Positions 45,595-55,185 of a DNA stretch of 64,000 nt are shown piece after piece. Numbering within the stretch: position 1 is the first letter of the stretch; the number at the start of each line of letters is the position of its first letter. Position numbers and translations under genes: made by a program. The DNA is from Phyllobacterium lublinensis (GTDB lineage: Bacteria > Pseudomonadota > Alphaproteobacteria > Rhizobiales > Rhizobiaceae), in NCBI RefSeq assembly GCF_020164435.1, contig NZ_JAIUDQ010000017.1, forward strand, positions 1 to 64,000, written 5' to 3'. The notes under the pieces are model-generated. The model ran no database searches, was not told where the DNA came from, and saw nothing but the letters and a program-made list of their open reading frames with translations.

Positions 45595-48054
45595 TCAGGT
45601 GTTGTCTCCTTCCGTTGAAGTCCGCGCTGATTGGCCCGAGCCAACCTTCACGCCCCATTTCCAGCCGCTTATCGCGGGCATGTCGTCGCCGTGTTGCTCG
45701 ATATACTGTCTGTGTTCGACCAGCTTGCCGTGGATGGCCTGCTTGAAATAGGCGGCACGCGCACCCAGTTGCGGAAGCCTGTCAATGACGTCTTCGACCA
45801 GATGGAAACGGTCGATCTCATTCAGAACGGCCATGTCGAAAGGCGTCGTCGTCGTACCTTCTTCCTTGTAGCCGCGGACATGCAGATTGCGATGGTTCGT
45901 GCGGCGGTAGGTCAGCCGGTGGATAAGGGTCGGATAGCCATGGAAGGCAAAGATGATCGGCTTGTCCTTGGTAAACAGCGCGTCGAAATCGGGATCCGAC
46001 AGTCCATGCGGATGCTCTTTGGTTGGCTGCAACTTCATGAGGTTGACGACATTGATGACGCGGACCTTCAACTCGGGCAAGTGCTCCCGTATCAGTTCGA
46101 CAGCGGCCAATGTCTCGAGTGTGGGCACGTCACCGCAACACGCCATCACCACGTCCGGCTCGGAGTCCTTGTCGTTGCTTGCCCACTCCCAAATGCTGAC
46201 GCCCTGATTGCAGTGCTTGATGGCTTGATCCATCGTGAGCCACTGTGGTGCAGGCTGCTTGCCCGCGACAACGACGTTGACGTAGTTGCGGCTGCGCAAG
46301 CAGTGATCAGTAACTGATAGAAGCGTATTGGCATCGGGCGGCAAATAAATCCGGATTACATCTGCCTTCTTGTTGGCCACATGGTCGAGGAAGCCCGGAT
46401 CCTGGTGGCTGAAGCCATTGTGGTCCTGCCGCCAGACATGCGAACTCAGAAAGTAGTTGAGCGAGGCGATCGGTCGCCGCCAGGGAATATGGTTGCAGAC
46501 CTTCAACCACTTGGCATGCTGGTTGAACATTGAATCGATGATGTGGATGAAGGCTTCATAACAGGAGAAAAATCCATGGCGGCCAGTAAGAAGATAGCTC
46601 TCGAGCCAGCCTTGGCATTGATGCTCGCTGAGCACCTCCATAATGCGGCCGTCCGGCGACAGGTGATCATCCTCGGGGTAGATCTCAGCCATGTAGCAAC
46701 GATTGGTGACTTCGAGAACATCCTGCCATCGATTTGAGTTATTCTCGTCAGGACTGAACAGGCGGAAATTCTTGCTCTCCAGGTTCAGCTTCATGACATC
46801 ACGGAGGAACTTGCCCATGACGCGCGCGGACTCGGTGATGGTTGCTCCTGGAGTTGGTACCGACACTGCATAGTCCCGGAAGTCGGGCATCTTCAGATCG
46901 CGAAGCAGCAACCCGCCGTTTGCGTGAGGGTTGTCGCTCATGCGGCGATGCCCGGCAGGGGCAAGCGCAGCCAGTTCGGGCTTGAACCGGCCAGTATCGT
47001 CGAAGAGTTCCTCCGGCCCGTAACTTTTCATCCACTTCTGCAGGATGCTGATGTGTTCCCGCTTGTCCATGTCGCCCATCGGCACCTGGTGGGCCCGCCA
47101 ATAGTCTTCACACTTCTTGCCGTCGATCTCAGGCGGGCAGGTCCATCCCTTCGGCGTACGGAAGACAATCATCGGCCAGGCCGGGCGTTTCAGGTTGCCC
47201 TTTGTGCGGGCCTCTTTCCAGATTTTGTTGATATCGGCCAAGGCCGTGTCCAGTGTCCCGGCCAATTGCTGGTGCACGATCGCTGGATCATTGCCTTCGA
47301 CGAAATACGGCTTGTAACCCATGCCTTCGAAAAACTTCTGCAGCTCGTCCTTGGGAATGCGCGCGAGGAAGCATGGGTTGGCGATCTTGTAACCATTCAG
47401 GTGCAGGATTGGTAAAACACAACCATCGCGTGCCGGGTTGAGGAATTTGTTGCCATGCCAGCCCGTCGCGAGTGGACCTGTTTCCGCCTCGCCGTCACCT
47501 ATGACGCATGCGACAATCAGGTTGGGGTTGTCGAATGCCGCCCCATAGGCGTGGCTGAGGGCATAGCCCAGTTCGCCGCCCTCGTGGATGCTGCCGGGTG
47601 TTTCCGGAGCAACATGGCTGGGGATGCCACCGGGGAAGCTGAACTGCTTGAACAGCCGCCTCATCCCATCTACGTCCTGGCTGATGTTGGGGTAGACTTC
47701 GCTGTAGGTGCCCTCGAGATAGGCGTGGGCGACCAGTGCGGGGCCGCCATGGCCAGGTCCAATGATGTAGATCATCTCGAGATCATCGCGTTTGATCACG
47801 CGATTGAGGTGAACATAGAGCATGTTCAAGCCCGGCGTCGTGCCCCAATGGCCAAGCAATCGCGGTTTTATGTGCTCGCGCTTCAATGGCTGTTTCAGCA
47901 ACGGATTATCAAGGAGATAGATTTGGCCCACCGACAGATAGTTCGACGCGCGCCAATAGGCGTCCATCGACTTTAGTTCCTGGGTGGAAAGTGGTTTCTT
48001 GCTGGCTGTACCCACGTCATTCGACGCATTGCGTGCTGTTTTAAGCGACACCAT
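45595..48054 (-). CDS. xfp: Phosphoketolase (xylulose-5-phosphate/fructose-6-phosphate)
   Basis: An 819-residue thiamine-diphosphate enzyme that cleaves xylulose 5-phosphate (and usually fructose 6-phosphate) with phosphate to acetyl-phosphate plus glyceraldehyde 3-phosphate (or erythrose 4-phosphate). Family signatures are clear: [19 protein letters not shown], the TPP-binding [22 protein letters not shown] and [18 protein letters not shown]. Full length. Acetate kinase starts divergently at 48434, making acetate and ATP from acetyl-phosphate. No phosphotransacetylase is in the window. Confidence 0.96.
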   Translation of the reverse strand: MVSLKTARNASNDVGTASKKPLSTQELKSMDAYWRASNYLSVGQIYLLDNPLLKQPLKREHIKPRLLGHWGTTPGLNMLYVHLNRVIKRDDLEMIYIIGPGHGGPALVAHAYLEGTYSEVYPNISQDVDGMRRLFKQFSFPGGIPSHVAPETPGSIHEGGELGYALSHAYGAAFDNPNLIVACVIGDGEAETGPLATGWHGNKFLNPARDGCVLPILHLNGYKIANPCFLARIPKDELQKFFEGMGYKPYFVEGNDPAIVHQQLAGTLDTALADINKIWKEARTKGNLKRPAWPMIVFRTPKGWTCPPEIDGKKCEDYWRAHQVPMGDMDKREHISILQKWMKSYGPEELFDDTGRFKPELAALAPAGHRRMSDNPHANGGLLLRDLKMPDFRDYAVSVPTPGATITESARVMGKFLRDVMKLNLESKNFRLFSPDENNSNRWQDVLEVTNRCYMAEIYPEDDHLSPDGRIMEVLSEHQCQGWLESYLLTGRHGFFSCYEAFIHIIDSMFNQHAKWLKVCNHIPWRRPIASLNYFLSSHVWRQDHNGFSHQDPGFLDHVANKKADVIRIYLPPDANTLLSVTDHCLRSRNYVNVVVAGKQPAPQWLTMDQAIKHCNQGVSIWEWASNDKDSEPDVVMACCGDVPTLETLAAVELIREHLPELKVRVINVVNLMKLQPTKEHPHGLSDPDFDALFTKDKPIIFAFHGYPTLIHRLTYRRTNHRNLHVRGYKEEGTTTTPFDMAVLNEIDRFHLVEDVIDRLPQLGARAAYFKQAIHGKLVEHRQYIEQHGDDMPAISGWKWGVKVGSGQSARTSTEGDNT

Positions 48055-48433
48055 TGTTGCCTCCCGTTGAGGACCCAGACTGGAACCGGGTCGCGTAGCT
48101 CAGTACTGATCTGCTCTTTCGCTGCTCTAAGTGAAACGTTAAGGAAACTGCTCGCCAATAGGTTTTGCGGTGCTCTCAATATTGGCTCGAAGCGGATTCC
48201 CGCGAACGTTACTTCGACTTACCAACCCCTCATGCCCTGCAAGTGCAAACTATAGCGGATTAAAACGATTTCGTCCCGATCGATACGCATGAATGCAGGA
48301 CCAGATCGGAATTAGACCGGACAATGGTGCCCTGCCAGTTGGGCGTTTCATATGCTAAGAAGAGTCGAGCCACGAAGACCAACGAATGAGTGTCGTTGGC
48401 TGACCCGCAGCTGCGTGACAGGGGAGGGAGTTC
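48055..48433. promoter_or_regulatory. Divergent promoter region, xfp / ackA
   Basis: 379 bases separating the start codons of phosphoketolase and acetate kinase. I see no FNR/FixK (TTGAT-N4-ATCAA) box or other known operator. GGGGAGGGAG immediately before 48434 is the acetate kinase ribosome site. Confidence 0.45.
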
Positions 48434-49621
48434 ATGGACACGATTCTTGTCGCCAATGCCGGTTCGTCCAGCCTGAAATTCGAGCTCTTTGCGGTTGGCT
48501 CCGGCCTGACGAAGCTGGTCAAGGGCCACGTGGAGGGGATCGGGACCGCGCCATACTTCATCGTCAAGGACGCAGGCGGCGACAAGATCGTGGACAAGCG
48601 TTACTCTTCGAGCGAGGTGCCCGATCTTTCCTCTGCCATGCACCGGGTTGGAATGTGGTTGAGAGAGCAGCATGAGGGAGAGCTTGTCGCGGTTGGCCAT
48701 CGTGTCGTTCATGGCGGGGCCGAGTACGGTCGCCCGGTTCGTGTCGACCGCCGCGTACTCGAAGACCTTGAGCGTTACATACCGTTGGCGCCACTTCATC
48801 AGCCCAACAATCTGGCGCTCATCGAAACCTTGCTGGAACTGCGGCCAGACCTGCCTCAAATTGCCTGCTTTGATACGGCGTTTCATCGTGGGCACGACCC
48901 TGTGACAGACCATTATGCAATTCCTGCGCATTTTTTCGCCGAGGGCGTCAGGCGATACGGCTTCCACGGGCTGTCTTATGAATATGTGGCTGGTCGTCTC
49001 CAGGAGATCGCACCGGACATCGCCAGGGGGCGGGTTATCGTTGCTCATCTTGGCAATGGTGCTTCCTTGTGCGCAATGCGAGACGGTCGCAGCCAGGAGT
49101 GTACGTTCGGTTTTACTGCCCTTGACGGGTTGCCCATGGGGACGCGATGCGGGCAGATCGACCCCGGGGTTCTGCTCTACCTGATCGAGCAAGGCAAGAT
49201 GAGCTCGTCGGATCTGCAGGACATGCTCTATAATGAATCCGGGCTGAAAGGCTTGTCTGGCATCAGCAATGACGTGCGCGATCTTCTGGCGAGCGAAGAT
49301 CCCGGCGCCATCCTGGCCCTCGACCATTTTGTCCATCGGATCAGCCTGAATGCAGGTTCGCTGGCTGCAGCGCTCGGTGGCCTCGACGCGTTCGTGTTTA
49401 CCGCCGGGATAGGGGAGAATTCGCCTGTCATGCGCGAGCGCATCGCAACGAAGCTTGCCTGGCTGGGGGCGCAGTTGGATCCAATGCGCAACGAAAACGG
49501 TGAAACACGCTTATCGACAGACGATAGCAAAGTCGGACTCTATCTGGTGCCGACGGATGAAGAATTGATGATCGCAAGACATACGCATGGCGTCATCACC
49601 GAGAGCAATTCCTCCCTTTGA
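48434..49621 (+). CDS. ackA: Acetate kinase
   Basis: A 395-residue acetate kinase of the ASKHA fold: VANAGSSSLKFEL at the N-terminus, ACFDTAFH, VAHLGNGASLCAM and the GFTALDGLPMGTRCGQIDPG stretch. It interconverts acetyl-phosphate and acetate with ADP/ATP. With the divergent phosphoketolase it forms a two-enzyme branch that yields ATP from sugar phosphates. A strong GGGGAGGGAG site precedes the ATG. Confidence 0.95.
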   Translation: MDTILVANAGSSSLKFELFAVGSGLTKLVKGHVEGIGTAPYFIVKDAGGDKIVDKRYSSSEVPDLSSAMHRVGMWLREQHEGELVAVGHRVVHGGAEYGRPVRVDRRVLEDLERYIPLAPLHQPNNLALIETLLELRPDLPQIACFDTAFHRGHDPVTDHYAIPAHFFAEGVRRYGFHGLSYEYVAGRLQEIAPDIARGRVIVAHLGNGASLCAMRDGRSQECTFGFTALDGLPMGTRCGQIDPGVLLYLIEQGKMSSSDLQDMLYNESGLKGLSGISNDVRDLLASEDPGAILALDHFVHRISLNAGSLAAALGGLDAFVFTAGIGENSPVMRERIATKLAWLGAQLDPMRNENGETRLSTDDSKVGLYLVPTDEELMIARHTHGVITESNSSL

Positions 49622-49685
49622 CCTGTCATTTGTGCCGGTGCTGCCAGATATCGGCGACAAAATATAACCGGCTACTTCCAATTTA

Positions 49686-49697
49686 ATCGCATGCGAT
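49686..49697. promoter_or_regulatory. OhrR-type palindrome upstream of ohrR
   Basis: A perfect 12-base palindrome ATCGCATGCGAT, 38 bases before the ohrR start. The same sequence recurs exactly at 50902-50913 and in imperfect form at 50834-50847, both upstream of ohr, so it marks a shared regulator site. Confidence 0.7.
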
Positions 49698-49735
49698 ATA
49701 TATAAGGGGGCAAACAGCAAAGGCCAGGATTGTTC

Positions 49736-50239
49736 ATGACCACGTCCCCAAAAATGAAAACTTCAAATCTGCCCAGTACCAAGAGCCCAGACAATTCAGG
49801 TCGCAAGCTCTCGAAATTCCTGTGCTTTGCGGTTTATTCGGCGAATCTCGCCTTTGGTCGCGCGTACAAGCCAATCCTGGATGAGCTAGGCTTGACTTAC
49901 ACACAGTATATTGCCCTGCAGGCTCTCTCCGAGGGAGACGAACAGACTGTTGGGGAGCTTGGTGAAAAGATGTTCCTGGAATCCAACACGCTGACGCCGA
50001 TCCTCAAAAAGTTGGAGTTGGCGGGTTATGTCCGTCGCCAACGCGATGCTGCCGACGAAAGGCAGGTGCGTGTGACCCTGACGAGCGCTGGCCGCCGTCT
50101 GCTTGACACTGACCCTGCGGCATCGCTGATGGATGCCACCGGGCTGGGGGGGGCTGATTTTGCGGAAGTACAAGAGAGTGTGACGAGGCTGCGCGACAAT
50201 CTCCTGCGCGCCACGAGAGCCAGGTCGGAGAAGTCGTGA
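49736..50239 (+). CDS. ohrR: OhrR-type MarR family regulator
   Basis: A 167-residue MarR regulator of the OhrR group, which senses organic hydroperoxides by oxidation of one N-terminal cysteine. That cysteine is C30 in LSKFLCFAVYSANLAF. The winged helix lies in about 65-125 (YTQYIALQALSEGDEQTVGELGEKMFLESNTLTPILKKLE). ATG 49736 is preferred to an in-frame TTG. It is convergent with ohr and palindromic boxes precede both genes. Confidence 0.9.
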   Translation: MTTSPKMKTSNLPSTKSPDNSGRKLSKFLCFAVYSANLAFGRAYKPILDELGLTYTQYIALQALSEGDEQTVGELGEKMFLESNTLTPILKKLELAGYVRRQRDAADERQVRVTLTSAGRRLLDTDPAASLMDATGLGGADFAEVQESVTRLRDNLLRATRARSEKS

Positions 50240-50375
50240 TCGACTTCCACATGCAAATGACCCGTCGCAATAAGCTGGCGGGTCATGGGGTCTTGAAGCA
50301 GAATGAGCATTCCATGTGAACGTTCACGGCTGCTTGTGAGAATCATTTAGTGGAAATGTCACTATACGTGCGAGC

Positions 50376-50406
50376 GGTTGGGCCAATTCATTGAACCGGC
50401 CCAACC
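50376..50406. terminator. Hairpin between convergent ohrR and ohr
   Basis: Arms GGTTGGGCC 50376-50384 and GGCCCAACC 50398-50406 pair perfectly around a 13-base loop, just after the ohr stop codon. No long T-run is present, so the termination role is less certain. A second stem (ATGACCCG 50257-50264 with CGGGTCAT 50279-50286) follows ohrR. Confidence 0.5.
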
Positions 50407-50413
50407 GGTCCGA

Positions 50414-50809
50414 CTAAACGAGGTTTGTCGTCACGTCGATGTTGCCGTGCGTTGCCTTGGAGTATGGGCAGATGAGGTGTGCTGCATCGAGCAGTTCACG
50501 CGCAACCGCTGGATCGATCCCCGGGACCCGCACATTGAGGCGTGCCCGCAGGAAGTAGGAGCCGTTATCGGCATTCAGGTCGATTTCCGCATCAACCTCC
50601 GTAGCTTCCGGAAGCTTGATATGCCTCTGGGCAGCGGCAGCCTCGATTGCCCCCATGTAGCATGCCGACCACGCCGCGCCGAAGAGGTTTTCGGCTGCTG
50701 GGTGCGGCTGCGGCAACTGGATCTCCAGCTTGCCATCGCTGCTGCGCGCAAATCCTTCGCGGCCACTCTTGTTGTGTGTCTTGCCGGTAAACAGAACCTT
50801 CTCAGTCAT
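50414..50809 (-). CDS. ohr: Organic hydroperoxide resistance protein (Ohr/OsmC family)
   Basis: A 131-residue thiol peroxidase that reduces organic hydroperoxides using lipoylated partners. The two redox cysteines are C50 (AWSACYMGAIE) and C114 (HLICPYSKATHGN), and the family's arginine-containing REGFARSSDG loop is present. Slightly short compared with the usual 140 residues. Two OhrR-type boxes lie upstream of its start. Confidence 0.95.
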   Translation of the reverse strand: MTEKVLFTGKTHNKSGREGFARSSDGKLEIQLPQPHPAAENLFGAAWSACYMGAIEAAAAQRHIKLPEATEVDAEIDLNADNGSYFLRARLNVRVPGIDPAVARELLDAAHLICPYSKATHGNIDVTTNLV

Positions 50810-50833
50810 CGTAAAATCCTTTCAGTTGGTTTT

Positions 50834-50913
50834 AATCGCATTCGATTAATTCGGATGCGATGTAAATATGCTTCGGGCAGTGGAATGTCAAGTGCTATTT
50901 AATCGCATGCGAT
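50834..50913. promoter_or_regulatory. OhrR-type boxes upstream of ohr
   Basis: Box A (50834-50847) is AATCG-CATT-CGATT; a half-site GATGCGAT follows at 50854-50861; box B (50902-50913) is the perfect palindrome ATCGCATGCGAT also found before ohrR. They cover the region where the ohr promoter must lie. Confidence 0.68.
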
Positions 50914-51046
50914 ATTATATTCAGCGTGTGGTATTCTCAGTGCGGACTTTCACTCGGGGCTGCGACCGTACTGCGTAAGGTGAAAAGATTTTTGCGGTCA
51001 AAGCTGGCGTGAGAGAACCGAATTCCATGGAGCCTTTTCCACAAGC

Positions 51047-51463
51047 CTATGGCGGGTCCTTCTCGTAGGCATTCACTCCTGGCGGAAGTTGAACCCAGGA
51101 ATGTCGTCGACATTCATAAACGGAATCTTGAGGTGGAGGAAAGTTTGGGTCAGCAAAGGTGCCGACCGCGACAGACACTCCAAATTTTTCGCGACCTTCT
51201 TCTGTATGAAACACATTCGTCCCGCAGATGGGGCAGAACCGGAAATTGTATCTCGCTCCCTGGTCTCCAGCGCGAACATATTCGGTCGCGGTTCCGAACA
51301 CCTTATACGGGAATGCAAAACCGGCGAGAGCTGCAAAAACGCTGCCGGTACGACGCTGGCAGGCGAGGCAGTGGCAAACGCCCACGCCATTCGGTTCACC
51401 CTGAACTTCAATACACAGCTGACCGCAGGAACATGAAGCTAAACGACGCATTGGGCACCCCAT
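51047..51463 (-). CDS. GFA family (glutathione-dependent formaldehyde-activating-like) protein
   Basis: A 138-residue zinc protein of the GFA/Mss4-like fold. Cysteines are visible in ASCSCGQL, CHCLACQRRTGS and FCPICGTNVF. ATG 51463 begins the conserved region, but an AAGGAGG site lies further upstream and could serve a TTG at 51508 (153 residues) instead. Family members bind zinc; activity with S-hydroxymethylglutathione is shown only for a few. Substrate not assigned. Confidence 0.85.
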   Translation of the reverse strand: MGCPMRRLASCSCGQLCIEVQGEPNGVGVCHCLACQRRTGSVFAALAGFAFPYKVFGTATEYVRAGDQGARYNFRFCPICGTNVFHTEEGREKFGVSVAVGTFADPNFPPPQDSVYECRRHSWVQLPPGVNAYEKDPP

Positions 51464-51769
51464 CGGCAGTTCTTGATCGGGTCGATCAACATTACCAGGC
51501 CACTCCAATTTACATTATGCCTCCTTGAAGCCCTTGAAAAGGAGTGTTGCCAGAGCACCGAGTTCGATCGGGTTGTTGTCGATGTGCCAGCGGCTTCGAC
51601 TGGAGCCTTGTAACAGTTACGTACTTGCGCCCCCGCGGATTGGCAAAACATGATCGCGGCACCGCTCATCGATATACGGCAAGCGGCGGACCGCCGTATC
51701 GCCAAGATCAATCACAGACCAGCGAAATATATTTCGGAAACTGACCCTTCAGATCAATGGAGAGATGTG

Positions 51770-52240
51770 ATGAATTTCTTTCAGAAGACATGTCTTGGTT
51801 GCTTGTTTGCGATCGTTCCTCTCGGTGCAAATGCAGAGTCCACCCAAATCGGTACATTGTCATGCGACGTGTCCAAGGGCATAGGCATGTTTGTCGTCGA
51901 GAAGCAGAAGATGTCGTGTGTCTTCAAGCCGGTTAGCGGAGGTACCACCAACGCCTACACTGGTTCCATTGACCAATATGGCGTTGCGCTCGGCGAGGTC
52001 GCGGCTGGACACCTGCTCTGGAGCGTTGTGGCAGCCACCGGCGGCCCTGCAGCAGGAGCCTTGGCTGGCACCTATAGCGGCGTGGGCGCGAATGCTTCGG
52101 TCGGCGTTGGCGCAGGCGCAAACATACTGGTTGGCGGCACGGGCAAGGCATTTTCCTTGCAGCCCATCTCGGTTGAGGGCCAGGAAGGTATAAATATTGC
52201 GGGCGGCGTAACGACCGTCACGCTAAATCCGGCGCCCTGA
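51770..52240 (+). CDS. DUF992 family exported protein
   Basis: A 156-residue protein with a signal peptide (residues 1-23, ending ANAES) and a DUF992 domain with CDVSKGIGMFVVEKQKMSCVF near the start and a glycine/alanine-rich second half (AGTYSGVGANASVGVGAGANILVGG). The family is nearly restricted to alphaproteobacteria and has no known function. GGAGAG precedes the ATG. Confidence 0.88.
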   Translation: MNFFQKTCLGCLFAIVPLGANAESTQIGTLSCDVSKGIGMFVVEKQKMSCVFKPVSGGTTNAYTGSIDQYGVALGEVAAGHLLWSVVAATGGPAAGALAGTYSGVGANASVGVGAGANILVGGTGKAFSLQPISVEGQEGINIAGGVTTVTLNPAP

Positions 52241-52329
52241 GCGGCGGGCGACGAACCACACATCATCGGAAGATCGACGTCGTTGGAATCTCGGCGGGCA
52301 TGGTTGTGCTGCTGTGACCACAACCTCGT

Positions 52330-54246
52330 TCACGGGGCCGATTGAACGCGTCTTGCATCGCTGAATGTTGAACCGTCACCCAGCTGCAATTCCCTCAACC
52401 GAGCCGCGTACATCTGCTGAAATCGTGGATGGCCACGCAGTGGGTCAAGGTCAGAGTCATTGTCGAACCATGACATTTGTTCTGCCGTGTTGCGCGGGAC
52501 CACATGTTCAAGAAGGTCCAGAGCTTTTTCGATATCGCCGAGGATCGAGTAGGCGCAGGCGATGTTGTAATAGGCATAGACATCGTCCGGGGCAATCGCG
52601 AGAGCACGGGCCGCCCAATCCCGGGCCCGCTCCCGCTCGCCCAGATGGGCCAGCGCCAGTGCTCCCCTGTGAGCCGGGCTGGAGTTCTCGGGATGCAGCT
52701 GCAGTGCGCGTTCGGCACGTTCGATGCCGCGCTGGGCCCAGTTCTCGGTCTCGGTGACCATTCCCAGCTTTGTGTAGACCGACGTAAGAAGGATCGGTGA
52801 AACGTAGTCGTCAGGACGGATCTCTGCCGACTTTACCAGGTACTTGGCGCAAGCCTCCATCTCGCCTTGGGTGTAGAGTAATCGGGCATAGAAATAGTTC
52901 GCCTCGTAAAGCTCCGGTTCCAGTTCCAGCGCCCGCTTGAATTGTGCGATCGCTTCCGGCCTCCGATCATTGCTGTGCAAGGCAAGGCCTCGGGCCGCGT
53001 GCGCTTCGGCGAGTTCCGGATCAAGAGCCAGGGCTCTGGCACTCATCTCAAGAATGTCGTCAAGTGAAACTTCTTCGGAATGCCACCCATGCAGGGCCGA
53101 GTCACAATTGGCGATCCCGGCATAGGCACGGGCATAATGTGGGTCAAGTTCCACAGCCTTCTTGAACATCCGGCGTGCCAGCAACAGATAGGACTTTGTC
53201 CATTCGTGTGAAAATTGGCGGCCCCTAAGGTAATAGGTATAGGCCTCCACGTTCTCCGTCGGCGCCCGCGCAACAGCGGCTTTCTCCTCGGGCAGCAGTT
53301 TGACTTTCAACTCCTCGACAATGGCGCGCGTGATTTCGTCCTGGATGGCGAAAATGTCGGTCATGTTGCGATCATAGCGGTCAGCCCAAAGGTGAGCGCC
53401 GCTGGTGGCGTCAATGAGCTGACCGGTTATGCGGATTCTCTGGCCGGCTTTGCGGATGCTGCCTTCCAGCACAAACCGAATGCCAAGCTCCTGGGCCACC
53501 TGCTTCACCTTGACTGACTTGTTCTTGTAGGTGAACACCGTATTGCGTGCGACGACATGCAGTCCCGAGATCTTTGACAGGTCGGTGATGATGTCTTCCG
53601 TGATGCCGTCAGAAAAATATTCCTGCTCGGGATCGCCGCTCATATTGGTGAATGGCAGAACCGCTATCGACAATCCCAGATTGTCCTTGGCGGACACGGC
53701 TGCTGGCGGGCGCGGGCGCGACGTCGCAGAGGGATTCAGGACGATGTTGTAGACGTGTATGGCACGCTCGATGTTCTTGAGCCTGTACTCGCCGAGGTCC
53801 TCGAAAGCGAGGTCGAGCCGGCTGCCCACGTGTTCCCTAACCGAGCCCGATACGGCGATGCCACCGGGGGCGGCGATACTCTCGAGCCGCGCTGCAACGT
53901 TGACACCGTCACCGAATATATCGCCGTTCTGGACAATGACGTCTCCAAGGTTGACGCCAATACGGAACTCTATGCGCCGGTCCGGCGGGACATTTTCGTT
54001 GCGCGCTCGCATACCACGCTGGATTTCAGCGGCGCAGCCTACCGCGTTGACGACGCTGGAAAATTCGACGAGCAGGCCGTCGCCCGTCATCTTCACAATC
54101 CGCCCGTGATTTTCAGCAATCCGCAGATCGAGAAGTTCCGCCCTGTGCCCATTGAGGGCGGAAAGGGTGCCCGCTTCGTCACTGCTCATGAGCCTGCTGT
54201 ATCCTGCAACATCGGCGACAAGAATGGTAGTCAGTCGACGTTCCAC
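52330..54246 (-). CDS. Class III adenylate cyclase with TolB-like and TPR domains
   Basis: A 638-residue protein: a nucleotide cyclase domain (about 1-170; TTILVADVAGYSRLM, KMTGDGLLVEFSS, VNVAARLESIA), a TolB-like N-terminal domain (about 190-310; LPFTNMSGDPEQEYFSDGITEDIITDLS, the type found in many rhizobial cyclases), and TPR repeats from about residue 350 to 600. No membrane segment. It should make cyclic AMP, with the TPR part binding a partner protein. Confidence 0.93.
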   Translation of the reverse strand: MERRLTTILVADVAGYSRLMSSDEAGTLSALNGHRAELLDLRIAENHGRIVKMTGDGLLVEFSSVVNAVGCAAEIQRGMRARNENVPPDRRIEFRIGVNLGDVIVQNGDIFGDGVNVAARLESIAAPGGIAVSGSVREHVGSRLDLAFEDLGEYRLKNIERAIHVYNIVLNPSATSRPRPPAAVSAKDNLGLSIAVLPFTNMSGDPEQEYFSDGITEDIITDLSKISGLHVVARNTVFTYKNKSVKVKQVAQELGIRFVLEGSIRKAGQRIRITGQLIDATSGAHLWADRYDRNMTDIFAIQDEITRAIVEELKVKLLPEEKAAVARAPTENVEAYTYYLRGRQFSHEWTKSYLLLARRMFKKAVELDPHYARAYAGIANCDSALHGWHSEEVSLDDILEMSARALALDPELAEAHAARGLALHSNDRRPEAIAQFKRALELEPELYEANYFYARLLYTQGEMEACAKYLVKSAEIRPDDYVSPILLTSVYTKLGMVTETENWAQRGIERAERALQLHPENSSPAHRGALALAHLGERERARDWAARALAIAPDDVYAYYNIACAYSILGDIEKALDLLEHVVPRNTAEQMSWFDNDSDLDPLRGHPRFQQMYAARLRELQLGDGSTFSDARRVQSAP

Positions 54247-54364
54247 GCAACCTCCAGGAAAAACAACAATTGATTAGGTGGCAAGTCTATCGCAATCGCT
54301 TCGCCGCGTCGCCTGAATACATTTCTGTATGTGAAAGGTTTGTTTGGCGATCGATTGAGACAAG

Positions 54365-54550
54365 TCAGCGGATGAAAAACACCATCGCCATTATGGAGAT
54401 CAATGCAATGGTAAATACGATGACAGCGAGGCCGGTATCACCCACATGCCTGCGATGAGGCGACACCGTCGACTTCTCGCGGCTGGGTGTCGTCTGGAAG
54501 GCAAGCAGGATAACTGCAATTGCTGCCAGCAGAAGTGTAAGATCATGCAT
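54365..54550 (-). CDS. Small two-segment membrane protein (61 residues)
   Basis: A short reading frame giving two hydrophobic helices (about 4-18 and 39-60) separated by a basic, proline-containing loop (TTPSREKSTVSPHRRH). No recognised family. Its hydrophobic pattern and isolated position argue for a real small protein, but the ribosome site is weak. Confidence 0.5.
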   Translation of the reverse strand: MHDLTLLLAAIAVILLAFQTTPSREKSTVSPHRRHVGDTGLAVIVFTIALISIMAMVFFIR

Positions 54551-54668
54551 GTTTAACAGCTTTCTTCAGCAGCTAAACACTTTATCGGGTTTGGCATAAG
54601 GTTACGATCTACGCCGACCTTTGCACTTATCAAGTTATTATAAGAATGTTTGCTGTGTGCAGTGGGCG

Positions 54669-55067
54669 TCACGCTTGCCTTGCTTGATGAACGCTCACGG
54701 ATTCCTTCGAGAAGATTACCACGGCAAAGACCAGCACGCCGGCAAATGTTATCAGCGAAGCTATTCCGAGAAGCGGTTCCAACTGCGGATTGCCAAGCTC
54801 CATAAAGTAAAGAGCCGGAAGCATGATGACGAGGCCGATTGTATAGATGCCATAGTGAACCATGGCCAACCGCTTCTGCGCCTTTGCCGGGTTAAGAGCA
54901 TAATAGCCCCCAAAGATCGCGCTCGTAACCCAGCCGAGGAGATTGACGTGAGCATGGGCTGCTATCGTCGTGTGGTTTCCCGACATGCCCATTTGCAGGC
55001 CAATCGCCAAGCCCAGTATCAGCCATACGACTGCCGTCTTGAAAAACAATTGAGAAATTTGTGGCAT
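54669..55067 (-). CDS. Small membrane protein resembling heme-copper oxidase subunit I (HAHVN motif)
   Basis: A 132-residue protein with four predicted membrane segments. GGAGGGGG lies eight bases before ATG 55067. The stretch GNHTTIAAHAHVNLLGWVTSAIFGGYY resembles the heme-ligand helix II of cbb3-type oxidase subunit I, but the rest of that 450-residue subunit is absent. Short HAHVN proteins of this kind occur in several proteobacteria, and no function is established. Confidence 0.82.
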   Translation of the reverse strand: MPQISQLFFKTAVVWLILGLAIGLQMGMSGNHTTIAAHAHVNLLGWVTSAIFGGYYALNPAKAQKRLAMVHYGIYTIGLVIMLPALYFMELGNPQLEPLLGIASLITFAGVLVFAVVIFSKESVSVHQARQA

Positions 55068-55185
55068 TGTAACCCCCTCCGATGCTTCCAAATCTGGGAT
55101 AAAGAATACACGCGCGTAACTTGTCTTTCCAGCGAGTGAAGCTAAGCAGAAATGGTGAGGTCCGAAGCGCCTTAACACTCAATCG

